A DNA stretch of 64,000 nt from Sulfuricurvum sp. 17-40-25 (lineage in GTDB: Bacteria > Campylobacterota > Campylobacteria > Campylobacterales > Sulfurimonadaceae), in contig NCIJ01000003.1 of assembly GCA_002282015.1 (NCBI GenBank), positions 62,001-126,000 of the forward strand. Direction: 5' to 3'. Positions 8,757-17,939 of this stretch are shown piece after piece. Position numbers and translations under genes: made by a program. Within the stretch, counting starts at the first letter, position 1, and each line of letters opens with the position of its first letter. Under the pieces are notes generated by a model. That model searched no databases. It saw only the letters and a program-made list of their open reading frames with translations, and was not told the origin of the DNA.

Positions 8757-9995
8757 ATGTCAGCACAAACGCATTTAGCAAGTAAAGGTGTTACAGTCCA
8801 GCAAGCTTATGATTACATTATGAGCAATATATCAAATCCATCAACAATATTTGATACATCCAAAACATTTGGTGTAACAAACGATATGCTTGGAGAAATT
8901 GTAAATGTAAACGCTTCTGTTGTGAAGCAGTTTTGGCAAGAAAATAATCTAGGCTTTGGTGTTTTGGACACTGTAAACACAAAACAAACTTTATCAGGCG
9001 ATATTACTACAAGTATGACCTTAACCAATGATAAAGTATGGGTTTTGGATGGACTAGTAGCTGTTAAAAACGGCGCTACTTTGACAATCCAAGCAGGTAC
9101 TACAATCGTAGGTAAAGACGGGACAGGATCAGCAACATCGTATCTTATCATCGATAAAGGGTCAAAAATCGATGCACAGGGAACGGCAACGGCTCCTATT
9201 ATTTTCACTTCTGAAAAAGCACACGATGGTGCTGCAGCAGCTGTAGGACAATGGGGTGGTGTCACAATCATCGGAAACGCCGGTAATTCACAAGTAAATG
9301 CTTATGAAGTTAATACAGCTTACACGGCTGGTACAAGTAATTTGGCAGATAACTCGGGTATTCTTAATCACGTTAAAATTTATAACTCCGGTATCACAAT
9401 GGAGCAAGACAAAGAGATCAATGGTCTTAGCCTTGTAGGTGTTGGTTCTGGAACGACGATTAGCAATATCACTATCGACAATTCCGATGATGATGGTATC
9501 GAACTATGGGGTGGAACAGTTAATCTTAGTAACATTACGATCACTCGTGCTACGGATGATCACTTCGATATCGATGATGGCTACTCTGGAACTGTTACGA
9601 ATTTAACAATTACACAAACATCTGGAAATGCTGGAATCGAAATGTCCGGTACAACTTCAGCGACATTTGATGGGTTGACAATTACTCAAAATGCCTCTAA
9701 CAAAGAGGGTGGTATCTTCTTTAAAGGTGCCGGCATCGGTGGTACGATTAAAAATGCAACGATTATTGATAATGTTAGCTCTACGACTCAATATGGAGCG
9801 ATTCACTCTGATAATTCAGGTGCCAATACGGCTGGAACAACGTTCACAAATGTTACTATCAAAGGTACATCAACTGATGCAGATTTCACTGGACCTGTAG
9901 CAACTGCACTACAAGCACAATTTACTGCAGGAACAGGTAATGTTACTTTAGTAGGTCTTTCGGCTGTTGTCGATACTGGTATCGTAGTAGCTTAA
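8757..9995 (+). CDS. Right-handed beta-helix surface protein, signal-peptide-less
   Basis: This 412-residue protein has a small helical N-terminal domain (about 1-65: AYDYIMSNI..., GVTNDMLGEIV, VKQFWQ) followed by a right-handed parallel beta-helix. The helix is recognisable by many short VTNLTIT / ISNITID / TIKNATI rungs with Asn/Asp/Gly turns, and it contains the pattern VKNGATLTIQAGTTIVGKDG typical of extracellular proteins. There is almost no Cys and few charged Lys/Arg residues, as in secreted S-layer or RTX-type proteins. No Sec signal is present, so type I secretion or a non-classical route is inferred. I chose the ATG at 8757 with AAGGTGA 6 bases upstream; a GTG at 8748 lies inside that Shine-Dalgarno. 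A strong terminator follows. Binding or enzymatic function is unknown. Confidence 0.75.
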   Translation: MSAQTHLASKGVTVQQAYDYIMSNISNPSTIFDTSKTFGVTNDMLGEIVNVNASVVKQFWQENNLGFGVLDTVNTKQTLSGDITTSMTLTNDKVWVLDGLVAVKNGATLTIQAGTTIVGKDGTGSATSYLIIDKGSKIDAQGTATAPIIFTSEKAHDGAAAAVGQWGGVTIIGNAGNSQVNAYEVNTAYTAGTSNLADNSGILNHVKIYNSGITMEQDKEINGLSLVGVGSGTTISNITIDNSDDDGIELWGGTVNLSNITITRATDDHFDIDDGYSGTVTNLTITQTSGNAGIEMSGTTSATFDGLTITQNASNKEGGIFFKGAGIGGTIKNATIIDNVSSTTQYGAIHSDNSGANTAGTTFTNVTIKGTSTDADFTGPVATALQAQFTAGTGNVTLVGLSAVVDTGIVVA

Positions 9996-10009
9996 TTTAT
10001 CACGTCAAC

Positions 10010-10045
10010 TTCAGATCACAAATAGGTGATCTGAATATGTCTTTT
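10010..10045 (+). terminator. Rho-independent terminator after the beta-helix gene
   Basis: A perfect 10-bp stem (TTCAGATCAC / GTGATCTGAA) with a 6-base loop is followed by TATGTCTTTT. It starts 14 bases after the stop codon. Confidence 0.8.
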
Positions 10046-10167
10046 CTTCATTATTTCATCTTACCTCGTAAATCTTTTTTATGATTGATCTATTTCATTA
10101 AATTACAATGGCAGCTGACAAGTTCATTCGGAATTATTCACTAGTTAGAATCGATATAATCGATCGT

Positions 10168-10338
10168 CTATTGAGCAAAATGAGTCCAGACTTCTCCCCC
10201 ATCTTTTTCAGTTAATCCCTTTTTAGTTATTTTAGAACTAGACTCATTATCTCTTGTAGAACCTATATTAGCTAATGCACACCCATTTATAAGTATTAAA
10301 CCTGTAGACATAAGTAAAACAATTTTGATTAGAGGCAT
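10168..10338 (-). CDS. Small lipoprotein, unknown function
   Basis: This 56-residue protein is nearly all signal: a hydrophobic stretch (IKIVLLMSTGLILING) ends in the lipobox LINGC with Cys near residue 20, leaving a 36-residue hydrophilic mature peptide (NIGSTRDNESSSKITKKG). I chose the ATG at 10338 because AAAAGGGGGGA lies 5 bases before it; upstream codons are not needed. It follows the TonB-dependent receptor gene on the same strand but beyond a strong hairpin, so it is probably transcribed on its own. It is small but convincingly coding because lipobox and Shine-Dalgarno coincide. No family recognised. Confidence 0.6.
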   Translation of the reverse strand: MPLIKIVLLMSTGLILINGCALANIGSTRDNESSSKITKKGLTEKDGGEVWTHFAQ

Positions 10339-10478
10339 AATATCCCCCCTTTTATTTGAATATTGTAAAGAGATCACAAAAATATTTTAGTGATTTAGAC
10401 TTTAATTTATTTTCATGTTATGTATTAAATGTAACTTGACAGCTTATTCAGAATATGAAGTGTTATGCAGAATCAAAT

Positions 10479-10502
10479 GGCCAGATGACACTCTATCTGG
10501 CC
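10479..10502 (-). terminator. Terminator of the TonB2-type operon
   Basis: A perfect 8-bp stem (GGCCAGAT / ATCTGGCC) with an 8-base loop lies 18 bases after the receptor stop codon. On the minus strand it is followed by ATTTGATT, so the U-tract is weak. Confidence 0.65.
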
Positions 10503-10520
10503 GATAAAACAATAGGACTA

Positions 10521-13500
10521 TTAATATTTGTAAGTGATACCAAAAGAAAAATTTTGACCAAGTTTATAACGGTTGGTAACACGACCGCCTTGTTTCCATA
10601 TGGTCTCTTCATCTAAAATATTTTGAAGTTTAAGTTGACCACTGAAGGATGGGGTGAATTTCTCCATCCAAACAAAGTCTAATACCGACGCTGGAAACTC
10701 ATAAATATCAGGAAAACGTTCAATATCATCAATCATACCAACTTTACGGATACGTTCTCCCATTTGATTGTATGAAAAGACTGCCGAGCGCTCCGATGTC
10801 TCATAGCCGCATGAAAAGTTCAAAACCGTTTGAGAAAGCCCTTGTAGCTGTCGATGATTATTGGTATAGATAGCCTCTTGCTCTTTTCTAAGCGTTACGT
10901 CTGAATCGGTGTAAGAAAAATTTCCTGAAATAAAATACCCATTCAGCATAGAAGAAATAAAATCAAGCTCTTTCCGTCCATCGACTTCAAATCCATACAG
11001 AGTAGCCGAATCGGCATTGTCAAAGGAATAGATGGGTAATGAAGAAGATGGAATTTGAACATCTTCTATCGGTTTATCCAACAATTTATAAAAAAGTCCA
11101 AATTTAATATTTTCCGTATCGGAGAAAAAATGGCTGTATTTCAAATCGATACTATATATATTGGTGTTTTTAAGTTCAGGATTACCTACAACCGTTGCAA
11201 CATCATAAGGGTGAAAATATTCGCCATCCGTAAACTCCCGTAAATCAGGAACAATATAAGTTTTTGAAATCGCCGTATCGATATGGTTTTTATCATCCAC
11301 TTTGTATTTCAAACTTATACTTGGAAAAATACCATTTAAAGTCAACGATTCGGGTATCCTTTGGATTAGACGGCGCTTTGTCATGTCAGGATTTTCACGA
11401 TCCTCTTTATACTGATACACGACTTGCTCAAATCCGACATCGCGAAATCCAACCAGCATTTCAATCTGTTTCGTAGGATTCAAAAATGCACTTACATAAT
11501 AACTTTTCTCATCCACCTCAGCGTCAAAATAATCTGCTGGATTAAATAACTGCCCTACAATAAACGGTCTCTCATTATAGGGAATATCTGCACGAACATA
11601 TTCATCATAAATTGATTCGATACTTCCCGTCATATCAATATCATCCACTATCGAAGAACCACCAAGTTTACGCAAATAATATTTGTTTTGTCGGGATTTG
11701 CGTTGTTTACTGCTTACTGCAATACCCACTTCAAGATAATCTTCAGGTGAAAAGATTTCATAGTTTAATTTATTAGTAACATAAAAAGCTGAAACCTCAT
11801 CATCGGATTGAAGATTGTTGGCAATATTATTGGATATTCTATTATCCAAATACGGCACCCCTTCATTTCGATAGACATACTGATAATTATTCGGTTGATA
11901 GAGCTTAGAAGCAGCCTCCTCAATACCAAATGTCAACGTCGATGGATGGTCATATAAAAGATAATCAAATGTCCCGTTGATCTGATTGACATCAAGTGTA
12001 CGCTCTTCCCAATCCAAATAGTATCTGGTCATATTTTCATCATTTGATCCCATGATACCGCTTGCTATCCTAGTGGCATCATCCGTATTGTGCGAATAAA
12101 GTTTAGTATATTGAAGTTTCAATACATCATCAAAACTATATCCAAGATTGAATAATGCAGCATGCTTATATTTACTTGTGGTATTGCGCAACGTACCATA
12201 CTGTTGTGGCTCTATTTCGAGTTCACCCGTAGCTTGGTCATATTCATACCGTGCATACGACTCTTCTCTAAATTTATGATCCTGCTCATATCCATAGTTT
12301 CCAAAAAAACTGATTTTGTTCTTATCATCAAGCTGTAGTTTGTAGGCCCCTTCAATAAAACCCTTAAACCCATAAGGAAGTTTAGTTTGAGTAACATCAT
12401 AATTTCTTGTGAGAGAATTTTGGGTAAATTTTGACAACTCATCTTGCGTAAAATAGGATGTAGTAAAGGCTTTCATACGCTCTCCTACCACAACCTGAGA
12501 ATTATTTAAAATCTCTGCCGGTATTGCTCGGTATCCATCATCAAACCCTTTCCAGTCCGATCCTCCACCTTGATATCCATCAACACTTTTCCCCGTATTT
12601 GAATTGCCTTTAGTCTCCATTGAGACTCTAAGATAGTTGTCGTTCGCATCATGTTTAGTACGTATATCGATATATCCACCACCAAAACTGGCTGGAACAT
12701 CAGGTGTACCACTTTTTTGTACCTTCATTGATTCAATAACACCTGATGGAAAGATGTCCAACGGAACAACACGCTTAGTAGGATCCGGTGATGGAATAGG
12801 CATGGAGTTCATCTCGATATTCGAATAACGATCCCCAAGACCACGTACATAAATACTTTTTCCACCTATAAGAGTGACTCCCGTTACACGTTTTAGTGCC
12901 GCAGCAGCGTCGCTATCTCCCTTTTTCGACATTTCTTCAGAACTTAAGATGTTCGAAATAGATTGACTCTCTTTTTCTTCCAGCATAACACTGCTGATAG
13001 ATCCGCCGACTTTAGGGGCCAATACCACAAATTCTTCAAGTTCAACACTAGCAGGTGTTAATAAAACATTTTGATCTTTTACAACACCTTTTGCTACAAC
13101 AAGATTATTCAATGTTTTTGAACTATACTCAGAGTGCACTACCGATATAGAAATATTTTGTTCCGCAGGAATCGACAAAGAAAAATGGCCATTCGTATCA
13201 CTTCGCACATCAATAAATGTCCCTTTGACAAATAGGCGAGCATTAGCAATAGGATGACGCTTATCATCACTCAATACTACCCCTTTTAGTATTCCCATCT
13301 TCGTTGTATCTATTTTTTTAATTCCGCTCTCTTTATTATCATCCGGTGTTTCAAGTAATAGACTTGGTTCCTTTTCATTTTCAAATGAGACAATCAATTG
13401 GGTATTTTTTCCCTCTTTTATCTCCACTTGTTTTTTCGAGTAGCCTAGATTGCTTCCTTGTTTATTTTTTGCAAACACCTCAACTTGATGCTTACCCAAA

Positions 13501-13688
13501 GAGAGCTCTATTCTTAAACTACCATCCTTATCGGTATAGTAGCTGTTCTGTCTATCAAGTCGTACCTCATTGTTCGCCAATGCGGTTCCTTGATTAAATA
13601 TATAAAGGCTAAAAGTTCCAACAGCATCACCAAACAGGGGCGATACTACCCCTAAAACGATAAAAATAGCACCGAACAATCGTTTCAT
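10521..13688 (-). CDS. TonB-dependent outer membrane receptor with carboxypeptidase-like N-terminal repeats
   Basis: This 1055-residue receptor has a signal peptide (residues 1-22, IFIVLGVVSPLFGDA). Two CarboxypepD_reg-like beta domains follow (about 25-105 and 130-215). A TonB-box candidate EEFVVLA lies near 220. The plug (about 230-340) contains YVRGLGDRYSN, SPDPTKRVVPLDIFPS and FGGGYIDIRTK. A 22-strand-type barrel ends in FGITYKY. Receptors with this plug pattern often accompany TonB2-like machinery. The start codon is the ATG overlapping the upstream stop (TGATG), with GGGAG 8 bases before it. As last gene of the DUF3450-TtpC-ExbB-ExbD-TonB-TPR operon it is the likely dedicated client. 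The substrate cannot be told from sequence; siderophore, oligosaccharide or peptide are all possible. Confidence 0.9.
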   Translation of the reverse strand: MKRLFGAIFIVLGVVSPLFGDAVGTFSLYIFNQGTALANNEVRLDRQNSYYTDKDGSLRIELSLGKHQVEVFAKNKQGSNLGYSKKQVEIKEGKNTQLIVSFENEKEPSLLLETPDDNKESGIKKIDTTKMGILKGVVLSDDKRHPIANARLFVKGTFIDVRSDTNGHFSLSIPAEQNISISVVHSEYSSKTLNNLVVAKGVVKDQNVLLTPASVELEEFVVLAPKVGGSISSVMLEEKESQSISNILSSEEMSKKGDSDAAAALKRVTGVTLIGGKSIYVRGLGDRYSNIEMNSMPIPSPDPTKRVVPLDIFPSGVIESMKVQKSGTPDVPASFGGGYIDIRTKHDANDNYLRVSMETKGNSNTGKSVDGYQGGGSDWKGFDDGYRAIPAEILNNSQVVVGERMKAFTTSYFTQDELSKFTQNSLTRNYDVTQTKLPYGFKGFIEGAYKLQLDDKNKISFFGNYGYEQDHKFREESYARYEYDQATGELEIEPQQYGTLRNTTSKYKHAALFNLGYSFDDVLKLQYTKLYSHNTDDATRIASGIMGSNDENMTRYYLDWEERTLDVNQINGTFDYLLYDHPSTLTFGIEEAASKLYQPNNYQYVYRNEGVPYLDNRISNNIANNLQSDDEVSAFYVTNKLNYEIFSPEDYLEVGIAVSSKQRKSRQNKYYLRKLGGSSIVDDIDMTGSIESIYDEYVRADIPYNERPFIVGQLFNPADYFDAEVDEKSYYVSAFLNPTKQIEMLVGFRDVGFEQVVYQYKEDRENPDMTKRRLIQRIPESLTLNGIFPSISLKYKVDDKNHIDTAISKTYIVPDLREFTDGEYFHPYDVATVVGNPELKNTNIYSIDLKYSHFFSDTENIKFGLFYKLLDKPIEDVQIPSSSLPIYSFDNADSATLYGFEVDGRKELDFISSMLNGYFISGNFSYTDSDVTLRKEQEAIYTNNHRQLQGLSQTVLNFSCGYETSERSAVFSYNQMGERIRKVGMIDDIERFPDIYEFPASVLDFVWMEKFTPSFSGQLKLQNILDEETIWKQGGRVTNRYKLGQNFSFGITYKY

Positions 13689-14959
13689 CAGACACACTCC
13701 CTTGGATTAACTTTACATTTTTCAATATTCTTACGGATAATTGTCGCTTTTTGAAACAGATCATTATCGTTTATCAACTGCAGGTATATCTCTGCATTTT
13801 CATAATCTCCAACCATATAATATGAATAGGCTAGTACATAGATCATATTTTCATCATCATGCATCCCATTTCTCATCATCGCGTCTTTTAGACCGGTAAT
13901 TTGCTCAAACTCACCTCTCTCTAAATGCATCGCAATTTTTTGTTTAATGTTGTCTTTTTGATCTACTACATGTAAATTAAGATATAAAGCATGCGAATAA
14001 TCTTTGACTTGGCGAAAAGCCTCAACAGAGTCTTTAAGATATTTTTGATCTATATTGGCAGTGTTCTCCAAGATCGTTGCACCAGTGTGAGGCATCTCTT
14101 TTTTAAGATACACATTGGTCAACATAAGTCCAAATGTTGGATTGGATGGAAAAATCATTTTCCCCTCTTCAAGAATCATTATCGCATCTTCTGTTTGTTT
14201 GGCCTGTATTAACATTTGTGCAAGATAAAGATAATCATCTTCTTTTTTTCCTGCTTTATCAATGTAAACCTTGGCTGTTTCTACTGCTGCCTTATATAGC
14301 TTGAGTTCAGACAAATAAAAATACTTTTGTTTAAGCAATTGAACATCAGAGAATTTTTTATAACCGTAATTGAGCGCTTCCATCGCATTAGAATGCTCAC
14401 CAACTTTCCAATAACAATCTGCCCTAAAAGCAAATAATCCAGACTTATTTCGTCCATTTTCACCAGACAAATCGAGTGCTTCAACGCTTTTTTTATACTC
14501 TTTTAATTTATAGTACGATTGAGACAGATTTGCATAAAGACGTTCAATCTTAATTTGTCTATTACGTTCAAACTCAGGATCGATTTTGATCTCTTGCACT
14601 ACCTTTGATGTGCTGCCGATTTTAAAAAGGTACTTACGCTTTTTATCTTGAGCTTCTTTAGGGGAAACATACACCAACTTTTTGGTTTCATCAATCGCTT
14701 TAATAAAGTTTTCTACGGCTTGTTCGTGCTGATTTGTTTTAGATGCCAATGTCCCTTTTATTGTATAATATTTAGCACGATCCAATTCTGGAGAATTGAT
14801 ATCGACTAGATCCAATTCCGATTTAGCAGTATCATATTTTCCATCATAAACCATTGCTATCGCAATAGCCATATGATCAACTTCACCTTTTTTGGTATTT
14901 TCATCTGCACTATTTGCACACACCATTAGCATCAATACCAGTAGAATTTTTTTTATCAC
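13688..14959 (-). CDS. Periplasmic TPR protein of the TonB2-type cluster
   Basis: This 423-residue protein begins with a signal peptide (IKKILLVLMLMVCANS, about 1-18). It then consists of tetratricopeptide-like helical pairs (AIAIAMVYDGKYDTAKSEL, QSYYKLKEYKKSVEAL, VLAYSYYMVGDYENAEIYL) across most of its length. In Vibrio and Shewanella TonB2 clusters a TPR gene follows tonB2 in the same way, and there it is thought to help assemble or couple the complex; that role is inferred here. The gene sits 9 bases after tonB and overlaps the receptor start by one base, so translation is coupled. Confidence 0.85.
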   Translation of the reverse strand: MIKKILLVLMLMVCANSADENTKKGEVDHMAIAIAMVYDGKYDTAKSELDLVDINSPELDRAKYYTIKGTLASKTNQHEQAVENFIKAIDETKKLVYVSPKEAQDKKRKYLFKIGSTSKVVQEIKIDPEFERNRQIKIERLYANLSQSYYKLKEYKKSVEALDLSGENGRNKSGLFAFRADCYWKVGEHSNAMEALNYGYKKFSDVQLLKQKYFYLSELKLYKAAVETAKVYIDKAGKKEDDYLYLAQMLIQAKQTEDAIMILEEGKMIFPSNPTFGLMLTNVYLKKEMPHTGATILENTANIDQKYLKDSVEAFRQVKDYSHALYLNLHVVDQKDNIKQKIAMHLERGEFEQITGLKDAMMRNGMHDDENMIYVLAYSYYMVGDYENAEIYLQLINDNDLFQKATIIRKNIEKCKVNPRECV

Positions 14960-14968
14960 AATACAGTC

Positions 14969-15595
14969 CTAATTAAATTTGATCTTTTGTTTTGCCCACA
15001 ACTTAACCGGTTTTCCTTTATTTTTGCCAGGTGTAAATTTCCAATCTTTTACCCCTCTGGTTGCTGCTGCATCAAATACACCTGATGGCTGAGACTCCAG
15101 TACTTTAACCATCTCAACATTACCATCGGTATCGATCAACAGATTGACTACCACATACCCGTGCAGACCCTCTTTAGCAGCATTGCTTGGATATTCCATC
15201 TCGGTACGCGTAACCACTTTAGGTGGAGTATCAGCATTTCCCTCACTCTCATCTCCAGCTTGTTCCAGCAGTGATGCCGCATCTTGCATAAAGCCTCCAA
15301 AAGATAGTTCTGGAATATTCATCGCAATTCCCCCAAGCATAGAGCCAATATTTGGAAGTGCATTATTGTTCGCTTGAGCCTGTTTTTGTTCAGGCTTAGG
15401 CTCAGGTTTAGCCTGAGCTTGTTGTATTTGACTCTGTCGTTTTACATCCAAGATCCTGCTTTTAGTTACTATCACTTCTTCTTTTTTATCTACTGGGCGA
15501 TTAAGTACCACGATCAATAAAACCATCACCAACGAGCCAATTAATCCAATAAAAACAGGAAAAATTGATTTCGTTTTTTTATTGTTGTAAATCAT
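14969..15595 (-). CDS. TonB2-type energy transducer
   Basis: This 208-residue protein has an N-terminal cytoplasmic tip and one membrane span (about 10-32, FPVFIGLIGSLVMVLLIVVL). A short Gln/Pro/Lys-rich periplasmic linker (QAQAKPEPKPEQKQAQA) follows. A C-terminal TonB fold (about 120-208) has YPSNAAKEGLHGYVVVNLLID, SQPSGVFDAAA and WKFTPGKNKGKPV. The linker is much shorter than in TonB1, as in TonB2 proteins, which use the TtpC partner to span the periplasm. It lies 3 bases after exbD. It is the second TonB paralogue in this window, the other being at 3143-3820. Confidence 0.9.
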   Translation of the reverse strand: MIYNNKKTKSIFPVFIGLIGSLVMVLLIVVLNRPVDKKEEVIVTKSRILDVKRQSQIQQAQAKPEPKPEQKQAQANNNALPNIGSMLGGIAMNIPELSFGGFMQDAASLLEQAGDESEGNADTPPKVVTRTEMEYPSNAAKEGLHGYVVVNLLIDTDGNVEMVKVLESQPSGVFDAAATRGVKDWKFTPGKNKGKPVKLWAKQKIKFN

Positions 15596-15598
15596 TCT

Positions 15599-16003
15599 TT
15601 ACCCTATCTCTTTGGTCGTCGAAACAGCAACTTCTTTTGCACCGCTCATACGACACTCATCCACTACATCGATCAGCGAGTTGACTGGTATATTGGAATC
15701 TGAAACCACTAAAACCGATTTCTCTGTGGAAGAACGAAGCATGTCTCGTAATTTGGATTGCAAAGCCCACACTTTTATAGGTTGATTGTCCACATACACT
15801 TCATTGGCACTGTCAATATAAACACGTATAGTTTTAGCGTCTGATGCTGAAGCTGAAGCCGCTGCAGGACGGTTGAGATCCACTTTCATGTCTTTGACAA
15901 ACGTCGTCGTAACCATGAAAAAGATAAGCAAGATAAAAACCATATCAATTAACGGTGACAGATCCAACGAATCCACGTGATGATTTTTTTGTCGCAGTCT
16001 CAT
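15599..16003 (-). CDS. exbD: ExbD-type proton-channel subunit
   Basis: This 134-residue protein has one N-terminal membrane helix, LIDMVFILLIFFMVTTTFV (about 17-35). It carries the Asp that takes part in proton transfer in ExbD/TolR, and a periplasmic domain follows (TIRVYIDSANEVYVDNQPI). It forms the proton-driven motor with the ExbB-type protein encoded immediately upstream; their genes overlap by 4 bases (ATGA). TolR is an alternative by family, but the operon with TonB, TtpC and a TonB-dependent receptor favours ExbD2. Confidence 0.9.
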   Translation of the reverse strand: MRLRQKNHHVDSLDLSPLIDMVFILLIFFMVTTTFVKDMKVDLNRPAAASASASDAKTIRVYIDSANEVYVDNQPIKVWALQSKLRDMLRSSTEKSVLVVSDSNIPVNSLIDVVDECRMSGAKEVAVSTTKEIG

Positions 16004-16620
16004 GAATTATCCTTTGTGCATATAATGTCTTTTATTTGTTCAAATTCCAAAGAGTACATTTCCTCTTTTTTATCCAATATTTTTCCTAAAATAATGCCTG
16101 GAACCGCCACAACCAATCCCAGCTCAGTTGTGAAAAGCGCTTTGGATATCCCGCTGGAGATACTCGCCCCCTGTCCAAACAATCCACTGCTTGATTGAAG
16201 CGCATCAAACGTCTCGATCATCCCACTAACGGTTCCAAGCAACCCAATCAATGGTGCCAAAACAACAATTGTTTTAATCAAAATCGAATATTCTCGTATT
16301 CCGCGTACATACGGAAACATCGCATCCTCAATGTGACGACGAGGTAATAAGTTCAGATTTTTTACCTCTTCATAGGTATTCAAGGAGTCAATTACAACGC
16401 AATCAACTATTCCCTTAATCTCTTCTTCCTCTTTTTTAGTTTCATACTTTTCTATCAAGTAACGTACATTTCCTTGTCTCCCCCGCCGTAAAACTAGGAA
16501 ACGGTGTCCAATCGCATACCATAAAATAAAATTGAGTACAAAAAGGGGCCACATAATCGCCCCCCCGCCGTTGTTCATAAACGTAACAAAAAACGTTAAG
16601 CTCTGAAAAATAGGCTCCAT
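16000..16620 (-). CDS. exbB: ExbB-type proton-channel subunit (MotA/TolQ/ExbB family)
   Basis: This 206-residue inner membrane protein has three helices: about 18-36 (IMWPLFVLNFILWYAIG), about 110-135 (ILIKTIVVLAPLIGLLGTVSGM) and about 150-185 (ALFTTELGLVVAVPGIIL). The family signature PLIGLLGTVSGMIETFDAL is complete. With ExbD it makes the motor that energises TonB. It is shorter than E. coli ExbB, as is typical of the second ExbB in TonB2 clusters. It overlaps the TtpC-type gene by one base and exbD by four. Confidence 0.9.
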   Translation of the reverse strand: MEPIFQSLTFFVTFMNNGGGAIMWPLFVLNFILWYAIGHRFLVLRRGRQGNVRYLIEKYETKKEEEEIKGIVDCVVIDSLNTYEEVKNLNLLPRRHIEDAMFPYVRGIREYSILIKTIVVLAPLIGLLGTVSGMIETFDALQSSSGLFGQGASISSGISKALFTTELGLVVAVPGIILGKILDKKEEMYSLEFEQIKDIICTKDNS

Positions 16621-17939
16621 TATTTTGCCTGATTTTTCTCATAAAGATTAATTACATGCAGTGCACCGTGTTCCATGGCATCTTTAATGTTATTTGCCCA
16701 TCCGCTGAGCAGGTTTCCAAACAATAGCAACGGTATTGCCACTATTAGCCCCAATTCAGTCGTTACTAACGCTTCAGAAATACCACCGGATAAAAGCTTT
16801 GGATCGCTTGTTCCATGCTCAGTGATGCTATCAAATGTAGCAATCATCCCCGTAACCGTACCAAGTAATCCTAACAATGGTCCAACAGATGCAAGTACTA
16901 AAATAAATCCACCGAAGCGATCCAGTGGAGCACTTTCACTTAAAATACTCTCCATAACAATGTCTTCGACATGTTCGCGATCTCTACCAACATTTCGTAG
17001 TGCTGATTTAATTACACGAGCAGCTGAACCTTTGTAAGAAGCAATCGCTTCAAGAGCTTTTTGTGCATTTTCATTTTCTAGTTTTTCATAAACAATCTGG
17101 GTAATTTTTTTATCATCAGAACCTGCACGGTAAAGAAATAGCGCTCGTAATATGACTAAAAACAACCCTAAAAATCCAAGTGCGACAATGGAATACCCAA
17201 TTGGACCACCCGCTTTTAATACATCACTTAATGTTTTTTCTTTTTCAAATTCAACTTCTTTATCTAATGTTTCATAAATAAATATATTCAATTCTTCCGG
17301 CATTTTGCCATCGGCTAACATTTTTGCTTCGCTTTGTGGTCCTTGTTTATTCCAAAGCTTATATGTCCCATTCCCCGCCGGAGCAAGCGTTCCTGCTCCT
17401 TGTGCCGAAATACCATATGCGGCTACATTCCCGACACGAACAATCTCGCCTGAAACGCTGGTGCCGTCTTGAAGAAAAAACTCTCCTTTTGTTTTACGGA
17501 TCGACGAAAGCTCTTTAAATAATCGTGATGATTCGCTAAAAGCAAGCTCGATTGCGGCCAAATCGGAAATAGACTCATTTTTAATAGGGCTACCATAGTC
17601 ACTGAGTGCTGTTTTTACCTGTATTGCTACGCTTGAAACGATTTCCTTGTTACCGGTTGCATCGTCAAGTGTTTCTGATGTTTTTTTTACGTCCATTTGC
17701 AATGCATCCGTGGATCGTGTTGCTTGAATATACTGTTCTTGAAGTCCGCTGACTTCTTGATTTAGCTTTGCGATTTGTAAATCTTGCTCTTTTTTCTCTT
17801 TTTGCAGGCGATTTTGCAATTCAGTTTTTTGTGCTTTCAAAAACGCATACTCTTTTGCATACGCATTGGTAATTTCGTCCGCATGTGCTGATCCAAATCC
17901 TAAAGCTGCCGCTAATATGGCTGTTACTAATTTATTCAT
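16620..17939 (-). CDS. ttpC: TtpC-like MotA/TolQ/ExbB-family protein with periplasmic coiled coil
   Basis: This 439-residue protein resembles TtpC of Vibrio TonB2 systems. A signal peptide (1-20) is followed by a long coiled coil (about 25-110, FLKAQKTELQNRLQKEKKEQD) and a globular periplasmic part (about 110-240). The C-terminal ExbB-like unit has three membrane helices and GPLLGLLGTVTGMIATFDSI near 360, then TTELGLIVAIPLLLFGNLL. TtpC-type proteins are required for TonB2 function and probably extend the complex across the periplasm; this follows from the family. The neighbours (DUF3450 upstream, ExbB downstream) match the Vibrio gene order exactly. Confidence 0.88.
   Translation of the reverse strand: MNKLVTAILAAALGFGSAHADEITNAYAKEYAFLKAQKTELQNRLQKEKKEQDLQIAKLNQEVSGLQEQYIQATRSTDALQMDVKKTSETLDDATGNKEIVSSVAIQVKTALSDYGSPIKNESISDLAAIELAFSESSRLFKELSSIRKTKGEFFLQDGTSVSGEIVRVGNVAAYGISAQGAGTLAPAGNGTYKLWNKQGPQSEAKMLADGKMPEELNIFIYETLDKEVEFEKEKTLSDVLKAGGPIGYSIVALGFLGLFLVILRALFLYRAGSDDKKITQIVYEKLENENAQKALEAIASYKGSAARVIKSALRNVGRDREHVEDIVMESILSESAPLDRFGGFILVLASVGPLLGLLGTVTGMIATFDSITEHGTSDPKLLSGGISEALVTTELGLIVAIPLLLFGNLLSGWANNIKDAMEHGALHVINLYEKNQAK

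Noticed and set aside
8813-9271. A 152-codon open frame on the minus strand inside the beta-helix gene
   Set aside because: It lies wholly opposite a well-supported gene, is Pro/Val-rich from codon bias, and has no ribosome binding site.
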